The notes under the pieces are model-generated. The model made no database searches, was not told the origin of the DNA, and worked only from the letters and a program-made list of their open reading frames with translations. A stretch of DNA of 64,000 bases from Paucimonas lemoignei (lineage in GTDB: Bacteria; Pseudomonadota; Gammaproteobacteria; Pseudomonadales; Pseudomonadaceae), in NCBI GenBank assembly GCA_900475325.1, contig LS483371.1:1488001-1552000 (forward strand). Direction: 5' to 3'. Position numbers and translations under genes: made by a program. Shown piece after piece: positions 19,330 to 29,331 of this stretch; positions within the stretch are counted from its first letter, which is position 1; each line of letters begins with the position of its first letter.

Positions 19330-20105
19330 TGTTCGAGCGTCTGCGTGAAGATATCCAAAGCGTGTTCCATCGCGATCCGGCGGCGCGCAATTCATTCGAA
19401 GTCCTGACGTGCTACCCGGGCATGCATGCCATCTGGCTGCATCGTCTGGCGCATATCCTGTGGAACAAAGGCTGGAAGTGGCCCGCGCGTGCGGTGTCCA
19501 ATTTTGGCCGCTGGATGACCGGTATCGAGATTCATCCGGGCGCCAAGGTCGGCCGACGCTTCTTCATCGATCACGGCATGGGCATCGTCATTGGCGAGAC
19601 TGCCGAGATTGGTAACGATGTGACGCTTTACCAGGGTGTTACCTTGGGCGGCACCAGCTGGAATGCCGGTAAGCGGCACCCGACGCTCGAAGACGGCGTT
19701 GTAGTGGGGGCAGGCGCCAAGGTGCTCGGCCCGTTCACAGTGGGTGCCGGTGCCAAGATCGGCTCCAATGCCGTGGTCACCAAGGCTGTGCCTGCTGGGG
19801 CCACTGCGGTGGGCATTCCAGGGCGGATCATCGTCAAGTCCAATGACGACGTCGAAGCCAAGCGCAAAGCCATTGCCGAAAAGCTGGGCTTTGACGCCTA
19901 CGGTGTCAGCGAGGACATGCCTGACCCGGTAGCGCGAGCAATTGGCCAGCTGCTGGACCATCTGCAGGCCGTGGATGGCCGGCTGGAAGGCATGTGCGAA
20001 GCGCTCAAGGGGCTCGGGAGTGACTACTGCGCCAAAGAGTTGCCCGAGCTACGCGACGAGGTCTTTGATTGCGTGAAAGACAAGAGCGAAAGCAAAGTCG
20101 GCTGA
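19329..20105 (+). CDS. cysE: Serine O-acetyltransferase
   Basis: A 258-residue enzyme making O-acetylserine from serine and acetyl-CoA, the committed step of cysteine synthesis. After a helical N-terminus ([20 protein letters not shown]) comes the left-handed beta-helix with [31 protein letters not shown] and [12 protein letters not shown], then a C-terminal tail. Its place directly before iscR fits: cysteine is the sulfur donor for IscS. The ATG overlaps the trmJ stop. Confidence 0.97.
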   Translation: MFERLREDIQSVFHRDPAARNSFEVLTCYPGMHAIWLHRLAHILWNKGWKWPARAVSNFGRWMTGIEIHPGAKVGRRFFIDHGMGIVIGETAEIGNDVTLYQGVTLGGTSWNAGKRHPTLEDGVVVGAGAKVLGPFTVGAGAKIGSNAVVTKAVPAGATAVGIPGRIIVKSNDDVEAKRKAIAEKLGFDAYGVSEDMPDPVARAIGQLLDHLQAVDGRLEGMCEALKGLGSDYCAKELPELRDEVFDCVKDKSESKVG

Positions 20106-20119
20106 GGCCCTCTCGAAGC

Positions 20120-20138
20120 GGGGCGTGTCATGCGCCCC
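20120..20138 (+). terminator. Weak hairpin after cysE
   Basis: GGGGCG pairs with CGCCCC around a 7-base loop. There is no real T run, so some read-through toward iscR is possible. Confidence 0.4.
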
Positions 20139-20198
20139 TGCATTTGCTATGATGCGGCCGCTCTTTTGCGCTTAATCCCGACTGTTTTACTTGGTCTT

Positions 20199-20231
20199 AT
20201 AGTTGACTTAAATACTCGGGAATAGCATACT
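20199..20231 (+). promoter_or_regulatory. iscR promoter with IscR type-1 binding site
   Basis: Positions 20199-20223 match the enterobacterial type-1 IscR consensus (ATASYYGACTRWWWYAGTCRRSTAT) at about 22 of 25 positions. The conserved blocks are ATAGTTGACT and TCGGGAAT. The -35 TTGACT (20204-20209) lies inside the site and CATACT (20226-20231) is the likely -10, 16 bases away. [2Fe-2S]-IscR bound here would block its own operon. Confidence 0.85.
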
Positions 20232-20263
20232 CGCTCTCATTCCGAACCTCTGCGGTACACGCC

Positions 20264-20761
20264 ATGCGACTGACTACTAAAGGCCGATACGCTGTAACTG
20301 CCATGCTTGATCTGGCGTTGCACGCGCAGAATGGGCCGGTGTCTCTGGCCGACATTTCCGAGCGGCAGGGCATTTCCCTTTCGTACCTTGAGCAACTGTT
20401 CGCAAAACTGCGCCGCGGCAATCTGGTTTCCAGTGTGCGCGGGCCGGGTGGTGGCTATCAGCTGTCGCGCGACATGCAGGGCATCAAGGTTGCTCAGGTT
20501 GTAGATGCAGTGAACGAGTCCGTCGACGCAACCCGTTGTCAGGGCCTGGGTGATTGCCATGCTGGCGACACCTGTCTGACCCACCACTTGTGGTGTGACC
20601 TCAGCGAACAGATTCACGAATTTCTAAGCGGTATCAGTCTGGCCGACCTTGTCACTCGCCGTGAGGTACAGGAAGTCGCCCAGCGCCAGGATCTGCGTCG
20701 TAACGGCTTAAACGCCAAGACCCAGTACCTGGATAAGATTGAAACGTCCGCCGTTGAATGA
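20264..20761 (+). CDS. iscR: Iron-sulfur cluster regulator IscR
   Basis: A 165-residue Rrf2-family repressor that senses Fe-S supply. The winged helix-turn-helix starts [20 protein letters not shown]. The cluster ligands are the three cysteines in [17 protein letters not shown] plus the nearby His. With cluster bound it represses the isc operon through type-1 sites; a close match to such a site overlaps its own promoter (20199-20223). First gene of iscRSUA-hscBA-fdx-iscX. Confidence 0.98.
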   Translation: MRLTTKGRYAVTAMLDLALHAQNGPVSLADISERQGISLSYLEQLFAKLRRGNLVSSVRGPGGGYQLSRDMQGIKVAQVVDAVNESVDATRCQGLGDCHAGDTCLTHHLWCDLSEQIHEFLSGISLADLVTRREVQEVAQRQDLRRNGLNAKTQYLDKIETSAVE

Positions 20762-20805
20762 ACGCAGATGAATGAGCGGTGCGCCTGCCTGATAGGAGAG
20801 ATTCA

Positions 20806-22020
20806 ATGAAGTTGCCGATTTACCTCGATTACTCCGCGACGACCCCGGTCGATCCGCGTGTCGCTCAGAAAATGATCGAATGCCTGACCGCTGACGGAAA
20901 CTTCGGCAACCCGGCTTCGCGCTCCCACGTATTCGGCTGGAAGGCCGAGGAGTCGGTTGAGAACGCGCGCCGTCAGGTTGCTGATCTTGTCGGTGCCGAC
21001 CCCCGCGAAATCGTCTGGACCTCTGGTGCTACCGAGTCCGACAACCTTGCAATCAAAGGCGTCGCGCACTTTTACGCCTCCAAAGGCAAGCACATCATCA
21101 CGTCCAAGATCGAACACAAGGCCGTACTCGACACCACACGTCAGCTTGAGCGTGAAGGTTTCGAAGTCACCTACCTTGACCCGACTGAAGACGGCCTGAT
21201 CACCCCGGCGATGATCGAAGCAGTCATGCGTGACGACACCATCCTGGTTTCGATCATGCACGTGAACAACGAAATCGGCACCATCAACGACATCGCTGCC
21301 ATTGGCGAGCTGACCCGTTCGCGTGGCGTGCTGTTCCATGTTGATGCGGCGCAGTCCACTGGCAAAGTTGAAATCAACCTGGCCAACCTCAAGGTTGACC
21401 TGATGTCGTTCTCTGCCCACAAGACCTACGGCCCTAAAGGCATCGGCGCGCTGTATGTAAGCCGCAAGCCGCGTGTTCGCATCGAAGCGGCCATGCACGG
21501 TGGCGGTCACGAACGTGGCATGCGTTCCGGTACGCTGGCGACCCACCAGATCGTAGGCATGGGCGAAGCGTTCCGCATTGCCAAGGAAGAGATGGCGTCG
21601 GAAAACCAGCGTCTTCAAGCGCTGAACGATCGCTTCTACAAGCAAGTCGAGAATCTCGAAGAGTTGTACGTCAACGGCAGCCTCACGGCTCGTGTGCCGC
21701 ACAACCTGAACCTGAGCTTCAACTATGTCGAAGGCGAGTCGCTGATCATGGCGCTCAAGGATCTGGCGGTTTCGTCCGGTTCGGCCTGTACCTCGGCTTC
21801 GCTGGAGCCGTCCTACGTGCTGCGCGCCCTTGGTCGTAACGACGAACTGGCTCATAGCTCGATACGCTTCACCTTTGGTCGCTTCAGCACTGAAGAAGAA
21901 ATCGATTGGGCTGCGCAGAAGGTCTGCGAAGCCGTTACCAAGCTGCGCGCATTGTCGCCGCTGTGGGACATGTACAAAGACGGCATCGACATCTCAAAGA
22001 TTGAGTGGGCGGCGCACTAA
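20806..22020 (+). CDS. iscS: Cysteine desulfurase IscS
   Basis: A 404-residue PLP enzyme that takes sulfur from cysteine and passes it to IscU, and to tRNA-thiolation partners. The PLP lysine lies in [12 protein letters not shown] and the mobile-loop active cysteine in [14 protein letters not shown]. The start at 20806 ([18 protein letters not shown]) is set by AGGAGA upstream and the family length; an in-frame start nine codons earlier is less likely. A structured intergenic segment separates it from iscU. Confidence 0.98.
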   Translation: MKLPIYLDYSATTPVDPRVAQKMIECLTADGNFGNPASRSHVFGWKAEESVENARRQVADLVGADPREIVWTSGATESDNLAIKGVAHFYASKGKHIITSKIEHKAVLDTTRQLEREGFEVTYLDPTEDGLITPAMIEAVMRDDTILVSIMHVNNEIGTINDIAAIGELTRSRGVLFHVDAAQSTGKVEINLANLKVDLMSFSAHKTYGPKGIGALYVSRKPRVRIEAAMHGGGHERGMRSGTLATHQIVGMGEAFRIAKEEMASENQRLQALNDRFYKQVENLEELYVNGSLTARVPHNLNLSFNYVEGESLIMALKDLAVSSGSACTSASLEPSYVLRALGRNDELAHSSIRFTFGRFSTEEEIDWAAQKVCEAVTKLRALSPLWDMYKDGIDISKIEWAAH

Positions 22021-22025
22021 TTTAA

Positions 22026-22082
22026 AGTCGCCTTCCAGACAGGTCATAGGGAACCCCGGTTCCGGTGGCCTGCAGAGCGACT
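22026..22082 (+). other. Nested RNA stem-loop between iscS and iscU
   Basis: Three stems nest: AGTCGC/GCGACT (outer), CAGGTCA/TGGCCTG (one G-U pair) and GGAACC/GGTTCC around CC (inner). No T run follows, so this is an mRNA processing or stability element rather than a terminator. Confidence 0.55.
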
Positions 22083-22103
22083 CCCTGAGAGAGGAATAGC
22101 ATC

Positions 22104-22490
22104 ATGGCTTACAGCGAAAAGGTCATTGACCATTACGAGAACCCGCGCAACGTCGGCAAGATGAACGCGGAAGATCCAGATGTAGGCACCGGCATGGTCG
22201 GCGCTCCGGCTTGCGGCGACGTTATGCGCCTGCAAATCAAGGTTAACGAGCAGGGTGTCATCGAAGACGCCAAGTTCAAGACCTATGGTTGCGGCTCCGC
22301 CATCGCTTCCAGCTCCCTGGCTACCGAGTGGATGAAAGGCAAGACTCTGGATGAAGCAGAGACCATCAAGAACACTCAGTTGGCTGAAGAGCTGGCTTTG
22401 CCTCCGGTGAAGATTCACTGCTCGGTACTCGCTGAAGACGCCATCAAGGCCGCCGTTCGCGATTACAAGCAGAAGAAAGGCCTGCTGTAA
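22104..22490 (+). CDS. iscU: Iron-sulfur cluster scaffold IscU
   Basis: A 128-residue scaffold on which [2Fe-2S] clusters are built. The three ligand cysteines are present in GAPACGDVM, KTYGCGSAIAS and VKIHCSVLAED. The LPPVK motif just before the last Cys is the HscA recognition site, matching hscA downstream. Confidence 0.98.
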   Translation: MAYSEKVIDHYENPRNVGKMNAEDPDVGTGMVGAPACGDVMRLQIKVNEQGVIEDAKFKTYGCGSAIASSSLATEWMKGKTLDEAETIKNTQLAEELALPPVKIHCSVLAEDAIKAAVRDYKQKKGLL

Positions 22491-22533
22491 TTCAGCAGCG
22501 ACTTTTTAAAGAAGCGCAAAGCAAGGAGTTCAG

Positions 22534-22857
22534 ATGGCTATCAGCATGACAGAAGCTGCCGCTAACCACGTACGCCGCTCCCTTGATGGGCGTGGCAAAG
22601 GTGATGGCGTTCGTCTGGGTGTTCGCACCACAGGCTGTTCCGGTCTCGCCTATGTGCTTGAGTTTGTCGATGAGGCAGCAAGCGAAGACACCGTGTTCGA
22701 ACTGCACGGCGTCAAGGTGATCATTGACCCGAAAAGCCTGGTCTACCTTGATGGCACCGAGCTTGATTTCGTCAAGGAAGGGTTGAACGAAGGCTTCAAG
22801 TTCAACAACCCCAATTCCCGCGGTGAATGTGGCTGCGGCGAAAGCTTCAACGTTTGA
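22534..22857 (+). CDS. iscA: A-type iron-sulfur carrier IscA
   Basis: A 107-residue A-type carrier that delivers clusters, mainly [4Fe-4S], to targets. The conserved cysteines are in TTGCSGLAY and the C-terminal [15 protein letters not shown] precedes the ATG. hscB starts eight bases after its stop. Confidence 0.97.
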   Translation: MAISMTEAAANHVRRSLDGRGKGDGVRLGVRTTGCSGLAYVLEFVDEAASEDTVFELHGVKVIIDPKSLVYLDGTELDFVKEGLNEGFKFNNPNSRGECGCGESFNV

Positions 22858-22865
22858 GGCTTATT

Positions 22866-23384
22866 GTGGGCACTCCTTGTCATTACGCTTTATTCGAGCT
22901 TCAGCCGAGCTTTCGTCTCGACCTTGACCTGTTGGCGAGCCGTTATCGCGAGCTCGCCCGCGCCGTTCATCCTGATCGCTTCGCTGACGCCTCCGAGCGT
23001 GAGCAGCGCACCGCACTTGAGCGTTCCGCCAGTCTCAATGACGCCTACCAGACCCTCAAGAGCGCTCCGAAACGAGCGCGCTATCTGCTGGCGATGCGAG
23101 GCGAGGTGCCGCTTGAAGTCACCGTGCATGATCCCGAGTTTCTGATGCAGCAGATGCAGTGGCGCGAAGAACTCGAAGATCTGCAGGATGAAGCTGATCT
23201 GGCAGGCGTTGCGGTGTTCAAACGCCGCCTGAAAACCGCCCAGGACGAGCTGAACGAAAGCTTTGCCGCCTGTTGGGATGATGCCGCGCAACGCGATCAG
23301 GCCGAGCGCCTGATGCGACGCATGCAGTTCCTCGACAAGCTCTCTTATGAAGTGCGCCAGCTAGAAGAGCGCCTCGACGATTAA
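22866..23384 (+). CDS. hscB: Co-chaperone HscB (J-domain)
   Basis: A 172-residue J-domain protein that brings IscU to HscA and stimulates its ATPase. The GTG start at 22866 ([15 protein letters not shown]) matches family N-termini and follows a GAGG site; an earlier in-frame ATG lies inside iscA. The J-domain HPD motif is in [13 protein letters not shown]-terminal helical IscU-binding domain follows. Confidence 0.96.
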   Translation: MGTPCHYALFELQPSFRLDLDLLASRYRELARAVHPDRFADASEREQRTALERSASLNDAYQTLKSAPKRARYLLAMRGEVPLEVTVHDPEFLMQQMQWREELEDLQDEADLAGVAVFKRRLKTAQDELNESFAACWDDAAQRDQAERLMRRMQFLDKLSYEVRQLEERLDD

Positions 23385-23429
23385 CCCCGTGCTGCTCCTG
23401 GCCGCACGCCTGTGAATTTCTGATAAAGC

Positions 23430-25292
23430 ATGGCCTTACTGCAGATCGCCGAACCCGGTCAAAGCCCACAACCGCATCAGCGTCGCCTGGCTGTCGGTAT
23501 TGATTTGGGCACTACGAATTCGCTGGTCGCCGCCTTGCGCAGCGGCCTTTCCGAACCCCTGGCTGACGCAGATGGCGAGGTCATTCTGCCGTCTGCCGTT
23601 CGCTATCACGCTGATCGCGTCGAGGTGGGGCAGGCGGCCAAGTCCGCTGCTGCGACCGATCCGTTCAATACTGTGCTGTCGGTCAAGCGCTTGATGGGTC
23701 GTGGTCTTTCCGACGTCAAGCAACTGGGCGAGCAGCTGCCTTACCGTTTTGTGGGCGGCGAATCACACATGCCGTTCATTGAGACTGTCCAGGGGCCCAA
23801 AAGCCCGGTGGAAGTCTCCGCCGATATCCTCAAGGTTTTGCGCGTGCGCGCCGAGCAAGCCTTGGGTGGCGAGCTGGTGGGCGCAGTGATCACCGTTCCC
23901 GCCTACTTCGACGATGCCCAGCGCCAGGCTACCAAGGATGCTGCCAAGCTGGCCGGCCTGACCGTATTGCGTCTGCTCAACGAGCCGACGGCTGCTGCGG
24001 TGGCCTATGGTCTGGATCAGAATGCCGAAGGCGTGGTTGCCATCTATGACCTGGGTGGCGGTACATTCGATATTTCCATTTTGCGTCTCACTGGCGGTGT
24101 GTTCGAGGTTCTGGCTACCGGCGGCGATACCGCGCTCGGTGGCGATGATTTCGATCATGCAATTGCCAGCTGGATCATCAGCGAAACCGGTTTGTCAGCC
24201 GACATCGATCCCTCCGCCCAGCGCAGCCTGCTACAAGCGGCCTGTGCTGCGAAGGAAGCCCTGACGAGTCAGGCTTCGGTTGTCGTGGAGTACAACGGCT
24301 GGAGCGCGACCCTGACCCGCGACGCGTTCGAGGCGCTGATCGAGCCCATGATCGCCCGCAGCCTCAAGTCTTGCCGCCGTGCCGTGCGTGACGCCGGTAT
24401 TGAGCTGGAGGAGGTTGAAGCTGTCGTAATGGTCGGTGGTTCGACTCGCGTGCCCCGTGTTCGCGAAGCTGTTGCCCAGCTGTTTGGTCGTCAGCCATTG
24501 ACCGAAATCGACCCGGATCAGGTGGTCGCCATTGGCGCGGCGATCCAGGCCGATACCTTGGCTGGTAACAAGCGCGATGGCGAAGAATTGCTGCTGCTTG
24601 ATGTGATTCCGCTCTCCCTTGGGCTGGAAACCATGGGTGGCTTGATGGAGAAGGTTATCCCGCGCAACACCACGATCCCGGTGGCCCGCGCTCAGGACTT
24701 CACCACCTACAAAGACGGCCAGTCGGCGATGATGATTCACGTGCTGCAAGGCGAGCGCGAGCTGATCAGCGATTGCCGTTCACTGGCGCGCTTCGAGCTG
24801 CGTGGGATTCCTTCCATGGTCGCCGGTGCCGCGAAAATCCGCGTGACCTTCCAGGTCGATGCTGATGGTCTGCTTAGCGTTGCTGCGCGTGAGCTGGGTT
24901 CTGGTGTGGAGTCGAGTATTCAGGTCAAGCCGTCCTATGGCCTGACTGATGGCGAGATTTCCCGGATGCTCAAGGACTCGTTTGAAAACGCCGGTGGCGA
25001 CAAGGTGGCTCGCGTACTGCGTGAGCAGCAAGTCGATGCTCAACGTCTTGTCGAAGCGGTAGAAGCTGCGCTTGAAGTCGATGGTCAGCGCCTGCTTGAT
25101 GAGGAAGAGCGCATGGTCATTGACCTGCAACTGCAGGAGCTGCGTGACCTGATGCAAGGCACAGATGGCCCTGCGATTGAGCAGCAGACCAAGCGCCTTT
25201 CCCAAGTCACCGACGCATTTGCCGCCCGACGTATGGATCTGACCGTCAAGACCGCGCTGTCGGGGCGCAACCTGAATGAAATCGAGGAATAA
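23430..25292 (+). CDS. hscA: Fe-S assembly Hsp70 chaperone HscA
   Basis: A 620-residue specialised Hsp70 that uses ATP to release clusters from IscU, recognising its LPPVK loop. The nucleotide-binding domain shows [26 protein letters not shown] and [16 protein letters not shown]. The substrate domain starts near [20 protein letters not shown]. The long disordered acidic C-terminus of DnaK is absent, as expected for HscA. Confidence 0.98.
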   Translation: MALLQIAEPGQSPQPHQRRLAVGIDLGTTNSLVAALRSGLSEPLADADGEVILPSAVRYHADRVEVGQAAKSAAATDPFNTVLSVKRLMGRGLSDVKQLGEQLPYRFVGGESHMPFIETVQGPKSPVEVSADILKVLRVRAEQALGGELVGAVITVPAYFDDAQRQATKDAAKLAGLTVLRLLNEPTAAAVAYGLDQNAEGVVAIYDLGGGTFDISILRLTGGVFEVLATGGDTALGGDDFDHAIASWIISETGLSADIDPSAQRSLLQAACAAKEALTSQASVVVEYNGWSATLTRDAFEALIEPMIARSLKSCRRAVRDAGIELEEVEAVVMVGGSTRVPRVREAVAQLFGRQPLTEIDPDQVVAIGAAIQADTLAGNKRDGEELLLLDVIPLSLGLETMGGLMEKVIPRNTTIPVARAQDFTTYKDGQSAMMIHVLQGERELISDCRSLARFELRGIPSMVAGAAKIRVTFQVDADGLLSVAARELGSGVESSIQVKPSYGLTDGEISRMLKDSFENAGGDKVARVLREQQVDAQRLVEAVEAALEVDGQRLLDEEERMVIDLQLQELRDLMQGTDGPAIEQQTKRLSQVTDAFAARRMDLTVKTALSGRNLNEIEE

Positions 25293-25295
25293 CTG

Positions 25296-25637
25296 ATGCC
25301 GCTGCTTACTTTTCTGCCCCATGCAGTGCTTTGTCCGCAAGGGCTGGCTGTGGAGGTGGAACCTGGCACCTCTATCCTCGAAATCGCGCATGAGCACCAC
25401 ATCGACATCGAAAGTGCCTGTGGCGGTGTCTGTGCGTGCACGACGTGCCACTGCATTATCCGCAAAGGGCTTGATTCGCTGAACGAAGCGGACGAGCTGG
25501 AAGAAGACATGCTCGACAAGGCCTGGGGGCTGGAAGTCCAGTCGCGCCTGTCATGTCAGGCAATCGTCGGAAATGAAGACCTCACGGTTGAAATTCCCAA
25601 GTATTCGCTTAACCATGCGGCCGAAGCGCCACACTGA
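25296..25637 (+). CDS. fdx: [2Fe-2S] ferredoxin of the isc system
   Basis: A 113-residue adrenodoxin-type ferredoxin that supplies electrons for cluster assembly on IscU. Ligand cysteines are in ESACGGVCACTTCHCII (C-x5-C-x2-C) with the fourth in RLSCQAIVG. It starts 3 bases after hscA with GAGGAA overlapping the hscA stop region. Confidence 0.97.
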   Translation: MPLLTFLPHAVLCPQGLAVEVEPGTSILEIAHEHHIDIESACGGVCACTTCHCIIRKGLDSLNEADELEEDMLDKAWGLEVQSRLSCQAIVGNEDLTVEIPKYSLNHAAEAPH

Positions 25638-25651
25638 TTCAAGGAAGTCTC

Positions 25652-25852
25652 ATGAGCCTTAAATGGGTTGATGTGCAGGAAATCGCTATTCAGCTGGCCG
25701 AAGCGCACCCGGATCTCGATCCGCTCACCGTGAATTTCGTCAAGCTGCGCAATCTGGTGATGGCTCTGCCCGAGTTTGACGATGTGCCGGATCGTGGCGG
25801 TGAAAAGGTCCTGGAGGCCATTCAGGGCTTGTGGATCGAAGAAGCAGACTAA
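25652..25852 (+). CDS. iscX: IscX (YfhJ)
   Basis: A 66-residue acidic protein that binds IscS and modulates iron delivery and desulfurase activity. Typical start MSLKWVDVQEIAIQLAEAHPD and end LEAIQGLWIEEAD. It is the last isc gene, before the palindrome that also holds the ndk -10. Confidence 0.96.
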   Translation: MSLKWVDVQEIAIQLAEAHPDLDPLTVNFVKLRNLVMALPEFDDVPDRGGEKVLEAIQGLWIEEAD

Positions 25853-25886
25853 GCTCTGTTACTTATGCAGTTAGGAAATCCCCCAG

Positions 25887-25909
25887 AACCCGCGTATAAT
25901 TCGCGGGTT
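25887..25909 (+). promoter_or_regulatory. ndk -10 box inside a terminator-like palindrome
   Basis: AACCCGCG and CGCGGGTT form an 8-bp stem whose loop is TATAATT. TATAAT (25895-25900) is a perfect -10, 48 bases before the ndk ATG; the -35 is poor (TTAGGA). As RNA the same hairpin followed by TTAATTTTT could end the isc transcript. Confidence 0.55.
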
Positions 25910-25947
25910 TAATTTTTCGCTTTAATCATTGTTTCTGGAGTTACACC

Positions 25948-26373
25948 ATGGCTGTTCAACGTACTTTCTCCATCATCAAGCCTGACGCCGTTGCTAAAAA
26001 CGTAATCGGCGAGATCACCACTCGTTTTGAAAAAGCCGGTCTGCGCGTTGTAGCCTCCAAGCTCAAGCAGCTGTCCAAGGCTGAAGCTGAAGGTTTCTAC
26101 GCTGAGCACAGCGCTCGTGGTTTCTTCGGCGACCTGGTTGCTTTCATGATCTCCGGTCCGGTTGTTGTTCAGGTTCTGGAAGGCGAAAACGCTATCGCTC
26201 TGAACCGTGAGCTGATGGGCGCTACCAACCCTAAAGAAGCTGCTGCCGGCACTATCCGTGCTGACTTCGCTGATTCCATCGACGCCAACGCTGTTCACGG
26301 CTCCGATTCCGAAGCAGCCGCTGCTCGCGAAATCTCGTACTTCTTCGCAGCTACAGAGGTAACCGCTCGCTAA
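25948..26373 (+). CDS. ndk: Nucleoside diphosphate kinase
   Basis: A 141-residue enzyme that transfers the gamma phosphate of ATP to nucleoside diphosphates through a phosphohistidine. The active-site block [16 protein letters not shown] contains the catalytic His; [19 protein letters not shown] is the usual N-terminus. Its codon use is strongly biased toward a few codons, as expected for a highly expressed gene. GGAG lies 8 bases before the ATG. Confidence 0.98.
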   Translation: MAVQRTFSIIKPDAVAKNVIGEITTRFEKAGLRVVASKLKQLSKAEAEGFYAEHSARGFFGDLVAFMISGPVVVQVLEGENAIALNRELMGATNPKEAAAGTIRADFADSIDANAVHGSDSEAAAAREISYFFAATEVTAR

Positions 26374-26405
26374 GTCTTTTTGACTAACGAGTGAAGGGTG
26401 AATTC

Positions 26406-27554
26406 ATGATTGCATCGACTGGCAAAACAAACCTGTTGGGTCTGACTCAACCGGAAATGGAAAAATTCTTCGACTCTATCGGGGAGAAGCGCTTCCGCGC
26501 CGGTCAGGTCATGAAGTGGATTCACCACTTTGGCGTCGACGATTTCGACGCCATGACGAACGTCAGCAAGGCCTTGCGCGAAAAGCTCAAGTCCTGTGCT
26601 GAGGTCCGTGGTCCCGAAGTGGTCAGCGAGGACATTTCCACCGATGGCACCCGTAAGTGGGTGGTGCGCGTGGCGTCCGGTAGCTGCGTCGAGACCGTCT
26701 ATATCCCCCAGGGCAAGCGTGGCACCTTGTGTGTTTCGTCCCAGGCGGGCTGTGCCCTGGACTGCAGTTTCTGCTCCACGGGCAAGCAAGGCTTCAACAG
26801 CAACCTCACCGCCGCCGAAGTGATCGGTCAGGTGTGGATTGCCAATAAATCCTTTGGCAGCGTCCCGGCAACCGTCGACCGTGCCATCACCAACGTGGTG
26901 ATGATGGGCATGGGTGAGCCGCTGCTGAATTTCGATAATGTCATTGCCGCCATGCATCTGATGATGGATGACCTGGGGTATGGCATTTCCAAGCGCCGGG
27001 TGACGCTGTCCACCTCCGGCGTGGTGCCGATGATCGATGAGCTGGCCAAGCACATCGACGTTTCCCTGGCCCTGTCGCTGCACGCGCCGAACGATGCGCT
27101 GCGCAACCAGTTGGTGCCGATCAACAAGAAGTACCCGTTGAAGATGCTGCTTGAGTCCTGCCGTCGCTACATGGCGACTTTGGGTGAAAAGCGTGTGCTG
27201 ACCGTCGAGTACACCATGCTCAAGGACATCAACGACAAGGTCGAGCACGCTGTCGAGATGATCGAACTGCTCAAAGACACGCCTTGCAAGATCAACCTGA
27301 TCCCGTTCAACCCGTTCCCGCACTCCGGTTACGAGCGCCCAAGCAATAATGCGATCCGTCGTTTCCAGGATCAGCTGCATCAAGCGGGCTACAACGTGAC
27401 TGTGCGCACCACCCGTGGCGAAGACATCGATGCGGCCTGTGGCCAATTGGTGGGGCAGGTCATGGACCGCACCCGTCGCAGCGAACGTTACATTGCTGTG
27501 CGTGAGTTGAGTGCCGAGGCCAGCGTGGCTCAAAACGCTGCGACTCGAACCTGA
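26406..27554 (+). CDS. rlmN: Dual-specificity 23S rRNA/tRNA adenine-C2 methyltransferase RlmN
   Basis: A 382-residue radical SAM enzyme that methylates C2 of A2503 in 23S rRNA and A37 in some tRNAs. The [4Fe-4S] motif is [11 protein letters not shown]. The GEPLLNF block binds SAM, and the C-terminal [15 protein letters not shown] carries the second catalytic Cys. The start at 26406 gives an N-terminus close to family ([20 protein letters not shown]); an upstream GTG at 26391 is possible. Confidence 0.97.
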   Translation: MIASTGKTNLLGLTQPEMEKFFDSIGEKRFRAGQVMKWIHHFGVDDFDAMTNVSKALREKLKSCAEVRGPEVVSEDISTDGTRKWVVRVASGSCVETVYIPQGKRGTLCVSSQAGCALDCSFCSTGKQGFNSNLTAAEVIGQVWIANKSFGSVPATVDRAITNVVMMGMGEPLLNFDNVIAAMHLMMDDLGYGISKRRVTLSTSGVVPMIDELAKHIDVSLALSLHAPNDALRNQLVPINKKYPLKMLLESCRRYMATLGEKRVLTVEYTMLKDINDKVEHAVEMIELLKDTPCKINLIPFNPFPHSGYERPSNNAIRRFQDQLHQAGYNVTVRTTRGEDIDAACGQLVGQVMDRTRRSERYIAVRELSAEASVAQNAATRT

Positions 27555-27580
27555 TCGCTCACTTGGCTGAGAGAACATCA

Positions 27581-28339
27581 ATGTCTGTGCGTGCCGCGCT
27601 GCTGCTATGTGTCATGACCTTGCTGGCGGGCTGCGTCACGTCGGGCAACATCGATCCAATGAGCACCAGCAAAGGCCGCGCCGATGCGCTCCAGGCTTAC
27701 GTTCAATTGGGTGTTGGTTATTTGCAGCAAGGGCAGACCGAGCGCGCCAAGGTGCCGTTGAAAAAAGCCCTGGAAATTGATGCCTCCGATGCCGATGCCA
27801 ACGCGGCCCTCGCCCTGGTTTTTCAGGTCGAGCTTGAGACCGAGCTGGCCGACAAGCATTTTCAGAAAGCCTTGGCCGCCCGCAAGGGTGATGCCCGTAT
27901 CCTGAACAATTACGGCAGTTTTCTGTACGAACAAAAGCGTTACAAGGAAGCTTACGCACGGTTTGAAGAAGCCGCCGCTGACAGCCTCTACCCTGAGCGG
28001 TCCCGTGTATTTGAAAGCCTGGGTATGACAGCGGCGAGACTGGGCGACCGTGAGGCGGCGGAAAATCACTTCACCAAAGCCTTGCGCCTGGATCGCCAGT
28101 TGCCACGATCATTGCTGGAAATGGCTGAGTTGTCTTACGAAGACAGGCATTATGTGCCCTCGCGCGACTATTACGACCGTTTTAGCCAACTCAGCGAGCA
28201 AAATGCACGTAGTCTATTGCTCGGTACGCGATTGGCAAAAGTCTACGATGATCGCAACAAGGCAGCCAGTTATGGTCTGCAACTCAAAAGACTCTATCCC
28301 GGTACGCCGGAATATCAGCAATACCTGTCGGAGCAATGA
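27581..28339 (+). CDS. pilF: Type IV pilus biogenesis lipoprotein PilF
   Basis: A 252-residue outer-membrane lipoprotein with TPR repeats that pilots the secretin PilQ for type IV pilus assembly. A signal peptide ends in the lipobox LLAGC. Several TPR units follow, for example YVQLGVGYLQQGQTERAKVP and ILNNYGSFLYEQKRYKEAYA. The ATG at 27581 is favoured over an upstream TTG. The stop overlaps rodZ (ATGA), so the two are coupled, the usual neighbourhood in Pseudomonas. Confidence 0.94.
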   Translation: MSVRAALLLCVMTLLAGCVTSGNIDPMSTSKGRADALQAYVQLGVGYLQQGQTERAKVPLKKALEIDASDADANAALALVFQVELETELADKHFQKALAARKGDARILNNYGSFLYEQKRYKEAYARFEEAAADSLYPERSRVFESLGMTAARLGDREAAENHFTKALRLDRQLPRSLLEMAELSYEDRHYVPSRDYYDRFSQLSEQNARSLLLGTRLAKVYDDRNKAASYGLQLKRLYPGTPEYQQYLSEQ

Positions 28340-29328
28340 TGAAAGCGGTGCATCCCGAAGTTGTAGCAGCCACTCGCGTTAACCCTGGGGATACCCTGCG
28401 CCAGGCACGTGAGAACAAAAACTGGTCGCTGCCAGATGTCGCTCAGAGGCTCAACCTGACCGTGACATCGTTGACTAACGTCGAGGCTGGCCACTTTGAA
28501 AAGCTGCCAGGGCACACGTTTGCCCGTGGCTATGTGCGTGCCTACGCCAAGTTGCTCGAGCTTGATCAGGCAGCACTCGTCACGCAGTTCGATCAATTCA
28601 CCGGTACCGATGGTCAGGGCAGCTCGGTTCATGCCCTTGGCCGTATTGAAGAGCCTGTGCGCCTTTCACACAATATTTTGCGTATCGTCAGCCTTTTGCT
28701 GCTGGTCGTGCTGGTCGGTGGTGGCTTCTTCTGGTGGCAGGATCAAACCTCCCAGCGCGGCAAGGAGCCTTCCGGGCTGAGCCTTGAGCATGTGGAAGTC
28801 GAAAGTGCCGACGGTACGACCCAGATCCATCCGCTGGACGAACCTGAAGATCAAGCTGTTGCAGCCGGCCAAACTCCGGGCTCGGCTCCGTTGCCGTTGA
28901 ATCCGACCAACTCCACGGGTGAAGCGACGTCTGTTGCACCTGCGCCAGCGCCTACCACGTCTTCTGCGCCTGCAGCCGTTACGCATGGCTCCGCGGCCAG
29001 CCCGTCGACGCCAGCGCCAGCAACCCCGTCCGTTCCCGCAACCGCCCCGGCGACCACTGAAGCCGTTCAGCCGGTAGTCGTGGCCGGTGCCGGTCAGTTG
29101 AAGATCGCCTTCACGGCCGACTGCTGGACCCAGGTCACCGATGCGGGTGGCAAAGTGCTCTATAGCGGGCTCAAACGCAAAGGCGACAGCCTGGACCTCA
29201 GCGGCAAGCCGCCTTTGAGCGTGCGGCTTGGTGCAGCGGCGGGCGCTCAGGTCAGCTACAACGGCCAAAGTGTCGATGTGGCTCCGTTCACTTCGGGCGC
29301 AACTGCCCGCCTGAAACTGGGGCAATAA
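28339..29328 (+). CDS. rodZ: Cell-shape protein RodZ
   Basis: A 329-residue single-pass membrane protein that links MreB to the envelope. The N-terminal cytosolic HTH_25 domain (about 15-75) has GDTLRQARENKNWSLPDVAQ. One membrane helix (ILRIVSLLLLVVLVGGGFF, near 115) is followed by a long Ala/Pro/Thr-rich periplasmic linker and a C-terminal DUF4115 domain (LKIAFTADCWTQVTDAGGKV). Two ATGs are adjacent; 28339 has better spacing from GGAG. Confidence 0.93.
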   Translation: MKAVHPEVVAATRVNPGDTLRQARENKNWSLPDVAQRLNLTVTSLTNVEAGHFEKLPGHTFARGYVRAYAKLLELDQAALVTQFDQFTGTDGQGSSVHALGRIEEPVRLSHNILRIVSLLLLVVLVGGGFFWWQDQTSQRGKEPSGLSLEHVEVESADGTTQIHPLDEPEDQAVAAGQTPGSAPLPLNPTNSTGEATSVAPAPAPTTSSAPAAVTHGSAASPSTPAPATPSVPATAPATTEAVQPVVVAGAGQLKIAFTADCWTQVTDAGGKVLYSGLKRKGDSLDLSGKPPLSVRLGAAAGAQVSYNGQSVDVAPFTSGATARLKLGQ

Positions 29329-29331
29329 TTC

